A stretch of 64,000 nt of DNA from positions 1-64,000 of the forward strand of contig JABVXU010000223.1 in the NCBI GenBank assembly GCA_013365365.1, written 5' to 3'. The stretch is from Cruorifilaria tuberocauda. Its lineage: Eukaryota; Nematoda; Chromadorea; Rhabditida; Onchocercidae. The notes below the pieces were generated by a model. It saw only the letters and a list, made by a program, of their open reading frames with translations. It did not search any database and had not been told where the DNA came from. Positions within the stretch are counted from its first letter, which is position 1. Each line of letters starts with the position of its first letter. Position numbers and translations under genes: made by a program. Of this stretch, positions 31,513-46,500 are shown in pieces.

Positions 31513-31681
31513 AAGGAGCTTAAAGTGGAGAGACAAAAAAAAACAGTGAAACGAAAATTAAACGACGTGGAACGTGAAAAGAAGGAAGGAAGGTTAATTA
31601 TTAATATAGTGCCCTCATGTCAAGAACTGGTTTCACTTCTGTGAACGAATTATTATTGAAACGAAATATTTGCGATTTGTA

Positions 31682-31687
31682 AATAAA
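31682..31687 (+). terminator. poly(A) signal of pha-4
   Basis: AATAAA lies 170 nt after the TAA at 31510-31512 and is the first such hexamer downstream. Confidence 0.5.
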
Positions 31688-31699
31688 CTTTGTTCTATG

Positions 31700-34600
31700 C
31701 TTCTGTAAAATTATTATAGGTAATGTTTAATTCTTCAAATTTTTTCATGGAAATGATTCGAATATTTGCCATAAATTTCAGTCCAATTCATAATTCATTA
31801 ATTTTCATTTTTTTTCCAAAATCTCTCGAAAGTTCAAATAATTTGGCAATAGTTTTTCTTTTTGCTTTGTGAATTTTACTTAATATGCTAAGATGCCTTG
31901 ATCATTTTTCATTCAATCAATATGTTTTTTGAAATAACTTTTGATCTGTCATATATATCTTTTTGATTCAATGCGGGAAAATGAAGTGAAATGAAAATGA
32001 ATATTTCGATTTTTTTAATGGTTCATTTGAATTTTTGTGCTGTTAAAAATGAACAATAATTTGAACTTTGAACTAAAGTTGAGAAAAGAAATTAGAGAGA
32101 CTATTTTGAGCACCATGTAAACTGTGATATGGTTGTACAAATAATTAATCAGAAAATTGTTTGTATGTAAGTAATATTACTATTATCACTTTAATTTTTA
32201 CTTAAGCTTCTTGACTCTTTTCCTTTTTGGTGAAATATCTTTTCAAAAATTAGATTATTTTCCAACAATCACTTTTCCATGACTTCATTCTTTTAATTGA
32301 AAATTTCACTCTGAAGAATGAACTAAGAAAAATTACAAAATTTGTTTATCAGGAATATTTAATTGTTCATGCAATAGAACTTTTGACACAACTTTCCATG
32401 GAAAAAGCCTAAAATTAGTTTTCCACAATTCATTAGCGGTGTGCATTAGCAAGTCATTTTGCTTAATCAATCCACTTATTGTATTTGGTAATTATTTGTC
32501 CTGTTTAAATTTGTTCAAACAATTTTAAAGTTTTCGATTAAATCAAGCATTCTGTTAATAATTTTCATTCTGCCACTCAGAATAAGCTACACTAACTTTA
32601 TTACGGTTTCATGGTTTTTATTCATTTCTTCGCTATTACATTATTTGAGTTATTGTCAGTGATCAGATTTTATGGCAATTAAATGTTTTTTTTTTGAAGC
32701 TTTCTGCAATAATCCAATATGATGTTACAATTCAGCTTGTAAATTCGGATAAAATTTAAAATGAATATAAACAACTTTAACTAACCAAGCCTTGATTTTA
32801 TTCGTTATGATTGATTTATTAAAAAAAGCATATTTAAGCGATAGAAACCAAACAATCTAATTCAAATTAATTTGTCCGCAAATTAATTTATATAGGTACA
32901 ATAATTAAATCACTTAAAACTTAAATTGTTTGAAGAGATGCTAGGAATGTTGAATAATTATGAGTATCGAAGTTAATTAATGGTAACAACAATGTTTAAT
33001 AAGGCTTTCGATCATTCATGCTTTGATATTAATTTCAACCTATTCTTAAGAAATAATTTAAGCAATGTTTGCTGAATATTAAATTATAATTGTAACTTTT
33101 TAAAACTATTTTTAATATTTTTCAAAAAAAAATTTGAAATCCTCAGTGATTTTTCTGCCAAAAAGGAAATATAATAAAATAAACATCCTTATTCTGTTGA
33201 TAAATATTAGTGTTTCAATGAAATTAAATTAATTCCAGCTAATTAACTAGCAGAAATCCTAAAACAATTATTAACTAGAAATTACATTTCATCAACAAAC
33301 CGATATATGACCTCACTGTTATGACCTTCTCTGCACGAATTTATTAGTCCTTTAACAGGTAAGAAATTTACATTCCATTATAAACGTTGAAGGAAGTGTA
33401 ATGGAACACCACATTGTTTTTGGGAGTAATATAACAACAACAACAAGTACTTGTGTGCCAAAATGCGCTACAGGCGCTTTTCCACTTAATGGATACACGT
33501 TATGGTTTGGAGTATGGAAACATATAACAAATGAATGATCATATATCAATGGATCCTATTATTGTCAGGTGTGAGGAAGGTAGAGGACAATGGAAAAGGA
33601 AGGGAGAGGTGAAGTTCAAGTTAACATTTCCTTCCTTCTAACTTCCGTACAATCTTTTCAGTTGTGTAATATTTCCCTAACAATAGTTGTTTGTAAAACG
33701 ATGAATGGATGGGTAAACGAATGAAACTGATGAGATCGATGACGAAACTAAAGGAATTCTAAAGGGATCATATAAGCATATTTTATGAAGTTACTTCTGC
33801 TTAAATTCATCAGTTAATAATTATAAATGGAAATTTCAATGCAGTTTAGCTTGTTTTTGGTTAATGGATTTGCCATTTATGAATATATTATTAAAGAATT
33901 ATAATATTTAATGTTCAATAATGGAAGAATTTGATAAGATTATGATACGGTACGCTGCAAGAGAGGTGATTAGAAAAATCAGGTCATATCCCATGAAACT
34001 TTACCTGCAATCTTGACTTGATTTGCCATAAGACAACGATAATAATATGCAGAAGCAATGAATTTCATATTTTATTTTGAAAAATTTAGAAAATGCAGAG
34101 GAAGAAAACTTATATATTTGCATATGAATGTCAATACCAAATGAGCAAATATACGCGTATTTTGGATTGCAATGATTCAAATAGTTGAAAGCTAAGAGAG
34201 TCAAAACTTGAGAAAGTTACTGTTTGTAGTAGAAGTCAGCCGAATTGATTTTCAGATATGGAATATCTTTCTAAATAAATTTCAATATGAATAAAGAGCT
34301 TGCAAGTAATTTTTTAAATTTCTTTAAAACAAGATATCATATAATCCATGATAAAATAGAAGTATACAAAAGCAAAATTTTTACATCCCACAAAAAAATA
34401 TCTACAAAGATCCGCAAAAATAGGTGACTCAAAGTGTTATTTTATAGTATGCAATTTAAAAATTCACATATGGAATAAATCAAAGGAAAATTGAAAATTA
34501 AGGAATATGGATGGAAAAGAAAGGGAAACTTGCCATTTATTTAAAGTTAGTGAATTTTTTATTTAAAATTTAAAACTAAATTCAAATTTCGCCATGCTTC

Positions 34601-37540
34601 TGTCAAATTTTTAACCTGATTAAACTGAATGGAATAAAACGAATCAGATTCAAATTTGAAATAGGTTTTGGAAAAACGAATTGAGAACCCTCTTTAACAT
34701 ATTTAATTAAACTTGAGAAAGAAAAGCAAATTGAATAAATTAGTAAAAGATCATATTTTAATATTCAAAGATAACACTAATTGTGACAATAACAAATTAA
34801 ATGACGAATTTAGATAAAAGGAAAAACGATGCAGAAAAAGAATCTCATCATGTAGTAACATCACAATATGAATCACTATAGCGATAAGGAATCACTGCAT
34901 TATTCCCAATATATTTTATAGGAAAAAACCGATATATCACATATCCGTACGATGAAAATTACCAGTTTTGTGGTATAATTTGTATTCAACCGCTGAAATG
35001 AGTACTTCAGTATAATAGCATAAAATAAAAGTTTAATAAATTCCACTTTCAATTCATGTATATTACTTAAGAAACATGTAATAGATTAAATCGTAGCACA
35101 ATATTGTATTTTACTTTCTGATTGCAAGACTTCTGATTTCGGATATAACTTCAATACTACTATTGATAGAAATGTATGCTGCAAGTAATGTATACGAGCC
35201 TAACAACCTGGAATGCATCCCAATAAATATATGATCAATTGATATTATGAACATAAACAGGACAAATGATATGTTTAAGCGTTCAAATATGGTAAGAACT
35301 CATATCGTCGAAAAGTAATAAGCCAAAAATGAAATTAATTGATGAAAAATTCTAAAGAAAAATAGTCATTTCGGTCGTCCTTGATAGAAGAGAAATTATG
35401 GAGACAATTACGATCAAGATCTGCTTATATATGGGCTAGGTTAGGACAAGAAGATGGGGACAAAGAGAGAAGAACATACCAACTGAGGACAAATATTAGT
35501 TTTATTCATGTTTAACGAACAAATATTAAATATAGATGGATTTGTTTAAGGTTTTACCTCTTATTTGATAAAGAAATAAATAAATATTTACTGTCGATAG
35601 CGTCAAGACATAGTAAGCAATTTGGTTTTTATTGTATTTGCAATTCCTTACATATGTAAATTTACCGAAACTGTTTGAACATAAGGCATGTTTTAGAAAA
35701 ATTTAGTTCTCAAACTTCATCTTTCCATTTCTATTTTTTGCGTAAATAAATCATGCATTCAAAGAACCAAATCTTTAACAGAAGAAAGAAAAATTTTAAG
35801 ACATTACAGTAGTATGATGACTTACAGCAGAATAAAACCAAAAATCATTCCATCGTTTTATCTAAGTTTTTCTATTTTTCAAGATTTTGTTTGTCTCATA
35901 TTTTTCTCTAATTTTTTGTTACTCAGTGAATTCTGTGTAAATATACAACGGCTGGTTTTGCAAAAACCACTCAATTAATGCTCGAGAAGATATGGACGTA
36001 TGATTATATGAATAATACTTTGGAAATATTTCCATATCGTTTCTTAAAGAGTTACTTATACTTGTTTAACCGGTGATCTGTACAGTAAAGTACTTCAATG
36101 AAATGTAAAGTACTGCATTGCTTTCTCTCTCTGAGTATTTCAGACTTGGTCATTTGGGATAGCAACTGAGGATCTGAAAGAGAAATGTAATTTCGATAGC
36201 GAGTTCCTTTTCATCTCCTACTCAAGAACCTCAAGAATTCCTTTATTGTTGCAAGTTAGCACAAAATTAATTTCGAATACAATGAACTGCAACTATTTCG
36301 AAGCTCTATCATATTTCCAAAAATAGAGTCATTTTTGCCCAAAACTAGTCACTCTAAAACAATATAAAAATCAATCATTCGATTTGTGTAGACGTATTGT
36401 ACGTTTCCCTGTTACTCTTTCCAATGGATTCTTTGCCTTTCCAGAAATTTTATAATGAAAATTATCTTGAAGAATTATGTTTTAATATTAACTTAACATC
36501 TCTTTCCCCTATAGCATGAGTAATGCTAAAACTATCTATCTGTATGCATGAGTTTCTCTTGGCTAAAATAACCGAAATAACGATAATGCGATATCATTCC
36601 TTGCGGCGGAAAATTTATACTCCTCATTCCACTTCCCAATCTCTCTCCGCTTCCTCCCTATTCCACCACTATTGCTCTTATGCAAACAAACTGAAGCAGT
36701 AAAGCAATACAGTGCCACTCACGGAGACACACAGATAAGCACTAAACCGATACTAAAACGACGGCGACAAGAACGAAAAGCTCATCATCCGAAACCATAT
36801 TTTATCTCATACCTTTCCCGAAAGATCGAACTGGAGGGGTTGACAAAGAATATGAATCACCTCCAGCATTTATTAATAATATTCCATTTTGAATACCGTA
36901 AGATTAATGGATAGATGAATAACACGATCTAATAATAAAATCAAATCTGTTCCAAAAAAAAGTCTCCAAATGCACTTATTTTCTTCAATGTATAACGCAG
37001 TTTTGATACTCATTACGACTATATTGTATTGTTGAATTAACTGTGACTAAATAAAAATTGCATATAATTAAATCTGACAATCTAACAAAAGGAAAAATTT
37101 TTTGGAAAAATATTTGTAAAATCAAGACGGATCTAAAATGAAAAAAATGGGCTGACGAAAACTGAATCAAAAAAACAAAAAGTGATATGTATCTGGTCTC
37201 AGATTCATTGATACAAATGATTGATCTTCAGCAGAAGTCTTGCAAACAGTTGCATATGTATGATTCATTTCCTCCCTCATCCACGCTCAGTAGAATATAT
37301 TCAATTAAATATAAATGAAAACCAACATTTGAAGTGAAACAAAAAAAAATCCAGAACACCAATTAAAATGCTCATTTGAATGGATAAAAAGATATTTTAA
37401 GATATTTCAAAAGTATACTTCTTAGCCATCTTGCATGAAATTTCATGGACTACAATCTGAGTAAAGAACTACAAAAAAAATTTTTTTGAAATTATCAAAA
37501 ACAAACCAAAAACACTTGAAAGGAATTATACACTGGATTT
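31700..37540. other. tail-to-tail intergenic region, no gene seen
   Basis: About 5.8 kb between the 3' ends of pha-4 (+) and the coiled-coil gene (-). Open frames at 33352-33549 (-), 34001-34204 (-), 36672-36914 (+) and 36985-37170 (-) have no splice partners. The less AT-rich patch at 36600-36850 is open in one frame (LLCKQTEAVKQYSATHGDTQ) but no donor or acceptor ties it to a gene. The 3' UTR of the minus-strand gene must lie at its right end. Confidence 0.55.
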
Positions 37541-40500
37541 CTATTGTTGTTGCTGTTGCTGCATAGATTGCAATTTCCGCCTGAGAACGACGATTAATCT
37601 ATGCTGCCTGAAAAATGAAGCAAAAATTGGTTCGAAAATTAAAAAGTGAATTAATTCCATTTTTTCATTGTCGTTTGATAAGTCCTCTACCCTGAATATC
37701 GATTTTTTTCAGTAATGTAGAAGACATACCGAAGTGTAAAATATGTTTTAAAATGAATCAACAGAACAAGGTAAATCATTTCCTCCCCTTAATAGATCAG
37801 AGTTCGAAAAACAGAAATCTCAATAGGAATTCTAATTAAAATTCACATATTTCAATTAAATGTATATGGCATAACTAATTAACGAGATTATAAAATTAAC
37901 AGGTAATTATGGATTAGATCAAGTTATATGCATGGCAGAAATACCTCTACGGTCCACTTACTACAGTAATCTACGAATTCTATACTTGTCAAATGATTAA
38001 AGTACCTTAGAAATTTTATGAATCATTTCATATATATGTACAATAGGAGCATATCATAGATACAATAAAAAATTCCGGTCATAAATTTACTATTGATTTC
38101 CTTCAGGTAAGGTTGGATCAGACACCATCATAAAATGATTCTATGAAATGAGATGAATGAATAGAAATGAATAAAATTAATGAGGGCATAATGGGGCCTA
38201 AATGTGTTTAAACGAGTGGTTTTTCATGAAATTCAAAGGCTGAAGCCGACAAACGTTTATCAAGGATGATCACGATTAGCTTGACCACTACCTTAAGTAG
38301 GGATATAGTACGGTAAATGTATGTCACGTATCAGGAAAAGATATAAAAACAGCTATCAGGATACAACACGAAATTATATAAACAAAACTGATTAAAGCAA
38401 AAACAGACAGAAAATTCAGCGTAAAAATAATTAAAACAGCATTTTATACTCTTGAAATAACTATCGAAGTTTTGTTATAAAGATCATTAAAAACCTTCCC
38501 GATCTGTTCTTGGCCTCCTGCTGTTTTTTCAATGAGAACTACTCTTGTATTATGTACTAATTTTATCCTGAACTAACACTTGAAACTGCATAATAGAAAT
38601 TTTTCCACTTTTTTTTGCGGAAAATTGTGAAAATGTTAATAGACAATCAGAAAAACGAGCTTGCATAATTTTCTTAAACAGAAGCGATTAGCTCTATTTC
38701 TTAATCCTATCATCGTATTCGTGAACATATTGATACAAAAAGTAGTAAAAAAAATAGTAAAAAGTTAAAGGTTAAAGTTAAAAGTAAAAAAAATAAAAAA
38801 TAAAAAAAAATAAAAATAAAAATAAAAAACATTACATGTCAGCTACTGTGTTCCTCATTAAATTGATAAGAATACTTCTTTAGTTATCATTTATTCAGAT
38901 GCCGTGGAATTTTTGGAAACTTCTGATTTGTTTAAACCGAAACTTTTGCAAAATTTTCACTGCATACAATATGAAGTAATTATTTTCCAAATCTGACAAA
39001 CATTTCGTTAATCTTAATAATTTTTATAAATTCGATCTAAATATTTGAATATACAGTTATTTGTTTACACCATACAGACACTTTTTTATGTTCCACAAGT
39101 GGCACAATACGTAATTTCAGAATCTGGAAAGTCCGTCTTATGTAGAACATATTTTATAATCCGACTAAATTGTTGCGCATTAAAGAAAGAACCGAAATGA
39201 AATATGCAAGTATAGTCCGCTTCTTAAACCCTCACGCTTCACAGTAGTGCCCTCCCGGAATGTAAATGCAAAACTTTTGAGCACTTCATCAAGTACATGT
39301 TATTAAATTCAATGCAAGGCAATAAGTATAAATTAGGGACCGTCTTTGGTTACTTCATACTTTCAATAGTTAATATATATAAGCAACACCCATTACGTTT
39401 CGGTTGTGAACTTCCAAGAAAGAAATAAAAATTTGAGACCACTCGAAGAACAGTATTCTAAGATAAAAAAGAACTGCGAACTGGAAAGATTATACTCGTC
39501 AAACGATTTCTAACTTTACATTTTACTTTTCAATCAAAAACTAAACAATATTCGATAGATTATCTTTTATTTTTAATCCAATTATATCATATATTTTATT
39601 TGGATTGTGTTTTTTTCGAAAAATTAACTAAATTAAGTGATTCAAATCAATTTTGATTGCTTTAATTTTTCGACACTTTTGAAATTTCATGACGAATTTC
39701 TTAATAAATAAAAAGAAATTTTTTATAAGATGGTATATTTCTTAAAATTTAAACTCTTATTTCACTAAAGAAAAATGGATTAGTACATACATATGTTAAG
39801 GTCAAGAAGTTAAAATGAAGCTATCAGTTCTCTTAGAATGTTTTTCTTTCTTTCTTCAGTTACATAGTTTCTCGAATTAATTTCCGTTCAGAACAAATTC
39901 TCTAATGATTTCTTAACTGTCTTGTGCAAACTATATTACGTAATCAGCAAACGTTCCATCATTAATCGACATTAATGGATAGTGCCATAATGAATGAATA
40001 ATATTGTACTAGCTATATTTTCTACATTCTAAGCTAAATCCAGTCTAAATCTTCTGAAAAAAATAGAAAACATTCACTCAGAATTATCGACAGATTTATT
40101 CGTAGTGTTAACAGCTGCTTCGATTTTAACTGTGATTATTGTGGCATCAAAGTGTAAAATCAAATCAAGATGTTATTTATTTAGTTATTTTGTTAATCAG
40201 CTGAATGATTAAATAAGAATGAAGACGAATAAGGGATTTCAATTTCCATCACTTATTATTTAATGTATTTAAGACAAGTCAAAAAACAAACAGACGAATC
40301 ATTTTCTTAATAAAAACAAAACTTTTCTCGAATCTTCAGTTTTGCTTGGGTTTTTTCGACTAACTCAGATAAGAAACTCCAATATTTTGATTTTTTCCGT
40401 ACGCTTTGAGGAATATCTAAGCTTGTAATTTCATATTTTAATGAGCGCTTTTATCATAGTGATGGTAGGAGAAGAGGGAAAAAAGAAATGAAAAGAAAAT

Positions 40501-43500
40501 AAAAGCGATATTTTGCTGAAAAGTGAACTCTAATATATTTGGGAAAGGGATGCTGAGGGATAATATGTTGTGTAAACATACTTCATTTGGGATATAGATG
40601 AATGAATGCATGAACAAACGGGAAGTCAGGAAACACCTGTGGTATAGGGGTCAAACCTTCTAAATGTCTGAGAACACCCGTACCAAAAAGTTGAAGATAA
40701 TTTAAACCCTAAACATAAAATAAGTAAGTGAAATATAGTTTATTTGACATGAGTCTTTTCATTAATTGATGAAAAGAAGTTAAGTTAAATCGAAATGTGA
40801 ATAGAAACTACGAAGTTGACGCTTAAAGAAATTTCGGAATCGAATATCGCTTATACTTATCTATCAACCCGTTCTGTATGCAAAATGCAATTTTTGTAGC
40901 AAATATGGAGATGTAGCACAATCATAACCTAAAGTGAATATTCAAGATGGACGTTTAGAAAACTGTCTTGTTCTGTAACTCATAGTAACTCAAACTCAGA
41001 TAATAAACATTGTACGGATCTGCTGAGAAATAGCAAACCGTCTCACACTGTTGTTTAGCAGGCGAAAGACCTTTTGATAATATAACCTATCGAAATTTGA
41101 TTCTAGAGAAATCTAAATTATTTGTTTGAAAAATGATTTAAATCCAGACATGAAGAGACTTACATTTCGACATCTTTCTTCAACTTCTTATTTTCTTCCA
41201 CCAACGACATCTGCAACACTCCGTCGGTTATTTCATTTCCAATCCTTTTACGAGGTGGTGGTGTGGGGATGTTGTATACTGCGTCTAATCTGAAAACCTT
41301 GCTTGAACACCTCAAACATAAGTAATGAGTAATACGATTTTGTAATTGAATAATAAATTTCCAAGCGATTCTAGCATCTGAAAATCTCTTCCTGACGAAT
41401 GTAAAGATTCCAGGACAAAATGAAATATTTTCGAAATATATTTCTAAACTGCTAGATAACCATGTAAAATCTTGAAACCTGGTTAAGCTATTTTCGGATT
41501 CCTTTAACCTCCCCTCAACATCCGGTCGTTCCGATCTTTGCTTACTCTTTCCCAGTTCTTGCTGCATCCCATCCATTTCTTTCCGTAATCTGAAATTCAA
41601 AAGTTCTAAATAAAAAGAATTTTCAAAGCATCTAACTTTGAAGATGAAAAGTATTTGGGAAACCCCTTACAAATTTGCAAATTCCTAACTGAATACCGAA
41701 TTTAAATTATCTTCAAATATATTAAGATCTCTTAAAGTCGTACTGCCATTACATATGCCACTGAGAATATGTTGCACTGAAAAATCAGTGAACGGTAGTA
41801 AGTTATGCAATATGCAAAATATTTTAGCATTTTCTTTCCTTGTCTCCATTATTTTCTTTCTATTTAATCTAACCGTTCGTTTTGGCTTTTTAATTCTTCA
41901 TTTTCATCCTTCATCCACTCCATTTCTCGTTTCAATATTTCCAGTTGATTGCTGGACCTTATTGTCCACTCTTTGTCGCACTGCTGCAAACGGCTCTCAA
42001 AATCTTCCGTAAGCTTTCTCAACTCTTCTCGATTTGCTTCCTGTAACAATTTCGCTCTACAATTTTAACGCTCATCATGATTTTTCAACAGGTATTCGAT
42101 ATATTTATCTTGCTTATTTAGTTTTTTGCCTATTAGACTGTATTCCTCTAACAGATTACCTGCTATGTGAACTTTTCGCTCATTAGTTCACTTAACTGAC
42201 AATTCAGTCAGAGATAACCTATCCATTTCTACATAAATAAATTGAATTTTAGAAGCTTTTTCAATTAATGCAGCATCAAGTTAATACACAACTGCAAAAA
42301 TGAAGCAAATCAATGTGTAAGACAAAACAAGTATGGATGCCTTTGTAAAGCAACAAGTGCGCACCTACTCTAGGAAATTCTTAAATTGGAGTTTTTCGAA
42401 AGCAATCACTGAAAGTTTGAAAAATTAAGATAATTAAGAAAATCAATCACTGGTATTCTCATGACCACTCTTTACCTATCTTTGGAAGCTACAAAAAAAT
42501 ATTTCGTTAAAATAGTATATTATAGTTCTTTATTTAACTCATCGAATATGTAAAAGATTTTTGAATTCTGTCTTAAGTTTTCACCTGCCTTTCCACTCCC
42601 AACGACTCCTTTTCCAGTGTACTTCTTGTCTTCAGTATATCAGGTTCATTTTTGAGCCGTTCAATTTCACTCAAAAGATGAACTTTCTCAATATCTAAAA
42701 TTTGAATTGAGATAAAAAAATCATATTTAGCATTAAGCATAGGCAAAATCAGTGGAAGATCGAAATAACTACTACCATTATTTCCAAATAGCGAAGAAAT
42801 GTAAGGAAAGACTGTTTTGTCTAAGTAAAATTAGGCCTACTTTCAATGTTTGGAATCACCAGAGCTAAATGAATGCTTTAATCACCACTGCAACTAACCT
42901 AAATCGACGGTTCGTTTTCGCTCAGCCTCTAGTTCATTAGTGAGTTTTTTAATGTTCTCATTTAATGTTTCATTTATTTTATTTAGACTTTCAAAATTTT
43001 CTATTGCAACTTGCGCATTTGTTTCACTCTTCTTGCACTTTGATTTCCAGTTTTCCTGAAAAAAATTTTCCCAACTGAAACTACTCGAAAAATAATGTCC
43101 ATAAATGAAGAATTTTAACATATTTCTTACTGGTCATAGATAATGAAGATAGAAGAAGAGAGATATACTTAGTTGCAAGCAAATAAATCACTGCTACAAA
43201 AATTAGGACAATGGTATGCATTTCATAAGATTGACAAATTAAACGTGTTTTCGAAAATCCGTAAAAATCAAAGAGGCTATGACCACACCTCGATGGTCTG
43301 AATTTGTTGGCGCAAATCATGGAGCTCATGTTGCCGATCTCTTTCCAAGCCTTCATCACTCTTGGCTTGCATTTTTAATCGTGCTAATTCCTGAGCTTGC
43401 TGCTCACCTTTCGCTATTGCTTCATCTAGCTGTTGTCGAGCTACTTTTAGCTCCATCCGTTCACTGTAAAACGTAAAAACCGCTCAAATCTAACATTCCC

Positions 43501-46500
43501 ATTTACAAACTTTATTCTAAGAAGAAAAAATGTTTCCTCTTTTTTCGGCAAAATGATGTACTATAATATAAGATACATAATAAAGGTATTTTTTGCAAGA
43601 AAATATCCCACTGCGATCTAAATAAAATTCGATGGGAGACAGGTAGGAAGTAACGTACGACACAGAAAGAATTAGCGACAGCGAAGCGAGAAGTAAAGCT
43701 CCGAAACTTTAAAAAATTGAAAAAAGTACTGGTTTTGATTTTACTCTAAACTTCCTGGAAATTTTTCGTGAAGTAACAAGCTTTAATTCAAGCATGTTGA
43801 AAGAATGAGCATGGCAATGTATGAAAGATATGATGCCAACAAATAAATAAAGCATGATAAGTACCCCCTTATAGTGATCAAGAAACCAACAACGCACAAC
43901 ACGGTGATATCATATAATACAGAAAAGTTATCAAATTCAACTGCTTTTCAATTTTAATGAGGAAAATCAAAAAAAAAGTATAATTCCGTGAATTTTGCAA
44001 AGTTTGATCAACCCAAGGCTTTAAGTGATAGAAAATAAATTCGAGAGCGGAAAAAATGAACGATAACAAATTGCATAAAAATATAATCAAAATCTCATTA
44101 TCGTTACTATTAAAAAGTAATTAATAAAGTAGCAGTAAGTTAAAAGCAGAAGCATGTTATACTACATAGTATATCTTTTCTGGATAAAAATATCGTGAAT
44201 AAGGAAAAATAACAAATGGAAAATATTTTTAGCAAATGAAAATTACTGACAGATAGGAAACGGATGAGTGTTTTCTCATCCAATGAATGAATATCAAGAT
44301 TTGTTATAATTACCATGTAAGCCGCTCCACTTCTTTCAGTTGTTCGAGTGCTTCTGTTTTCAGCTGCTCTTTCTCAGTATTAGCAATATTTAGGAAATTC
44401 CTCAAATGGTTCACTTCCTTCGACAGATTTTCAGATTGCTCTCGTAATCGATCCATTTCTTTCTTTGATAGTTCATTGATCTGACGTGCTTTATCCAGTT
44501 GCTGACTAAGATCATTCACTTCGTCAGTATGTTTCTTTATATTTTCATTTTCCATTTTGACAAGTTGTTCTTTTAGCTTCGCCAAATTCGCTTTTAGTGA
44601 TGCACATTCGTCGAGAAGATTTTTATTTTCAAATTCAATCATTCTATTTCGTTCTTCCAGACGACTGCTTTCTTGAAGACGTGTTTTATAAGACTTTATA
44701 TCATTTGTCAAATTTTCAATATCTTTTTTCAAACTAGCAATGTCCAAATCTTTCTCTTCTACTTCTCGTCTATACCGTTCCCGATATTCCTGAACATCAG
44801 CAAATTCCGCCTTTAGCCTTTCAATCTGTTCATCGAATGGATCCGAACGTTTATGGGTTTCAAGTTTATCACTTTTTACACTTTTTTCCCTTTCTACATC
44901 CGTTTCTTTAATTAAATCTAAAATTTCTTTATTTTCCTGAACGGTTGCCTGGAGCATTTGAATATGTTTCTGAAGACACTTTCTATCCATCTCTTCATCT
45001 TTTATTTGTTTCTTCAGAAAAGCCAACTCTGCTCTTAAACTCCAAACTTCACTACTAGATTTAGATTTCCAAAGTTGTTCATTGGTAGTATCAAAACCTC
45101 TATTTACATGACTACAATGGAAATTATCAATTCCTTGTTTTAATAACGTATTATTTCTATCCAGACTCAGAGCTTCTTCATCATCGTTATTAACGGAAAT
45201 GATGTGCCTTCCCTCTTCCATTCCCATCCTTGTTTGAGTGGTTCTGCTGACCATTACTGGTTGATAATCACCATGTTCGAATAATTTTTCCTCAAGTACA
45301 TCAGCTATGCATTCTTTTAAAGTGGCTAATTTCTCTTCGAAATCAGATTTCGGACTTAAATCCACATTTTGTACTCTTTTGCTTTGAAGTTCACGATATT
45401 GATCAATTCTGAAAGATGCAACACTGCCGCCTTTGACAGCTAATTCCTTCCTCAGATTCGTCATTACAGCATTGAGCTATAAACAACAAAGTTATGCATT
45501 AATAATACAGTTCCAAAAAAAACCATGAGGAGGAAAAACTCATATCTCAGAAAAAATTATGGACATAAGAAGTAACTGAACTCATATTAACAAGTTTACT
45601 TTTCATGTAAATATCAAGAAAATGAAAGAATCTATTAATAACAAGAGCCACACAGAAAATTTTGAGCCTGTAAAATCGAAAAAGAATGATTGTTTGAAAA
45701 CGAAAGAAAAATTTGAGAGGAAGAAAAAAATGGAAATGAAGATAATGAATTTTTCTCTCTTTTAGCCAAAAATCCACATTATGTCCACTTACTTCTTCAA
45801 TTTTCTCGTTTTCAGAAGCTTTCAGTTTCCCCACTTCCTTATTTAGTTCAGCAATCTGCTGCTCATATTGTTGCTTCGTTTCAATTAACATTGTTTGATG
45901 CTTCAATTCCAAATCATTTTGTAACGATGAGAACATCTTTTCCTAGAGTAGTGATATCGAGTTTTTTAGATTTAAAAAAATAAAATAACATAAAAGAAAA
46001 AGCGAATAAATAAAATTTCTCCAATCTGTTTGAACTAAAAAAGACAAACTAATTCCTTACTACAAATTAGACGTCGACATCTTTTGGAAAAGGTAAAACT
46101 ATCGTGAACATAATTTTCGAGTTTCTAATTCAATGAATTTTCGTTACCTTTTCAATCACTTGTTCTTCAAGCTTTGAGATTTCATTATCAAGTTCGATTA
46201 AAACGAGGCTATTTTTCTGTTGTTGAACAATATTATCGCTCTAGAAATTGAAATAATCCAAACATTTCGATTTTCGCTTAAAAGTGATTAAAACCAGCAC
46301 AATAGCATAAAAATCACAGTTTTCATTTCCGAATACTCGAAAAATCTTAGGTTCGCAAAATAAAACTATTTAAAATGCTGCAATTAATTTCTAATCCTTC
46401 TTAAGATCGATTCTTTTACTTGTTCTTAGTATACAAGAACTTTACTCTGAGCAGGACTTGGTATATTACTTTGCTCAGAACGTAATTTCACAACAAATAA

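Noticed and set aside
36672..36914. 80-codon open frame with a basic stretch
   Set aside because: It ends in AT-rich sequence without conserved features or splice partners; left as non-coding.
43279..43476. Open frame on the plus strand within the coiled-coil gene, and similar ones at 44287-44484, 46889-47131 and 48213-48407
   Set aside because: All are antisense shadows of coiled-coil exons, which are rich in codons whose complements stay open.
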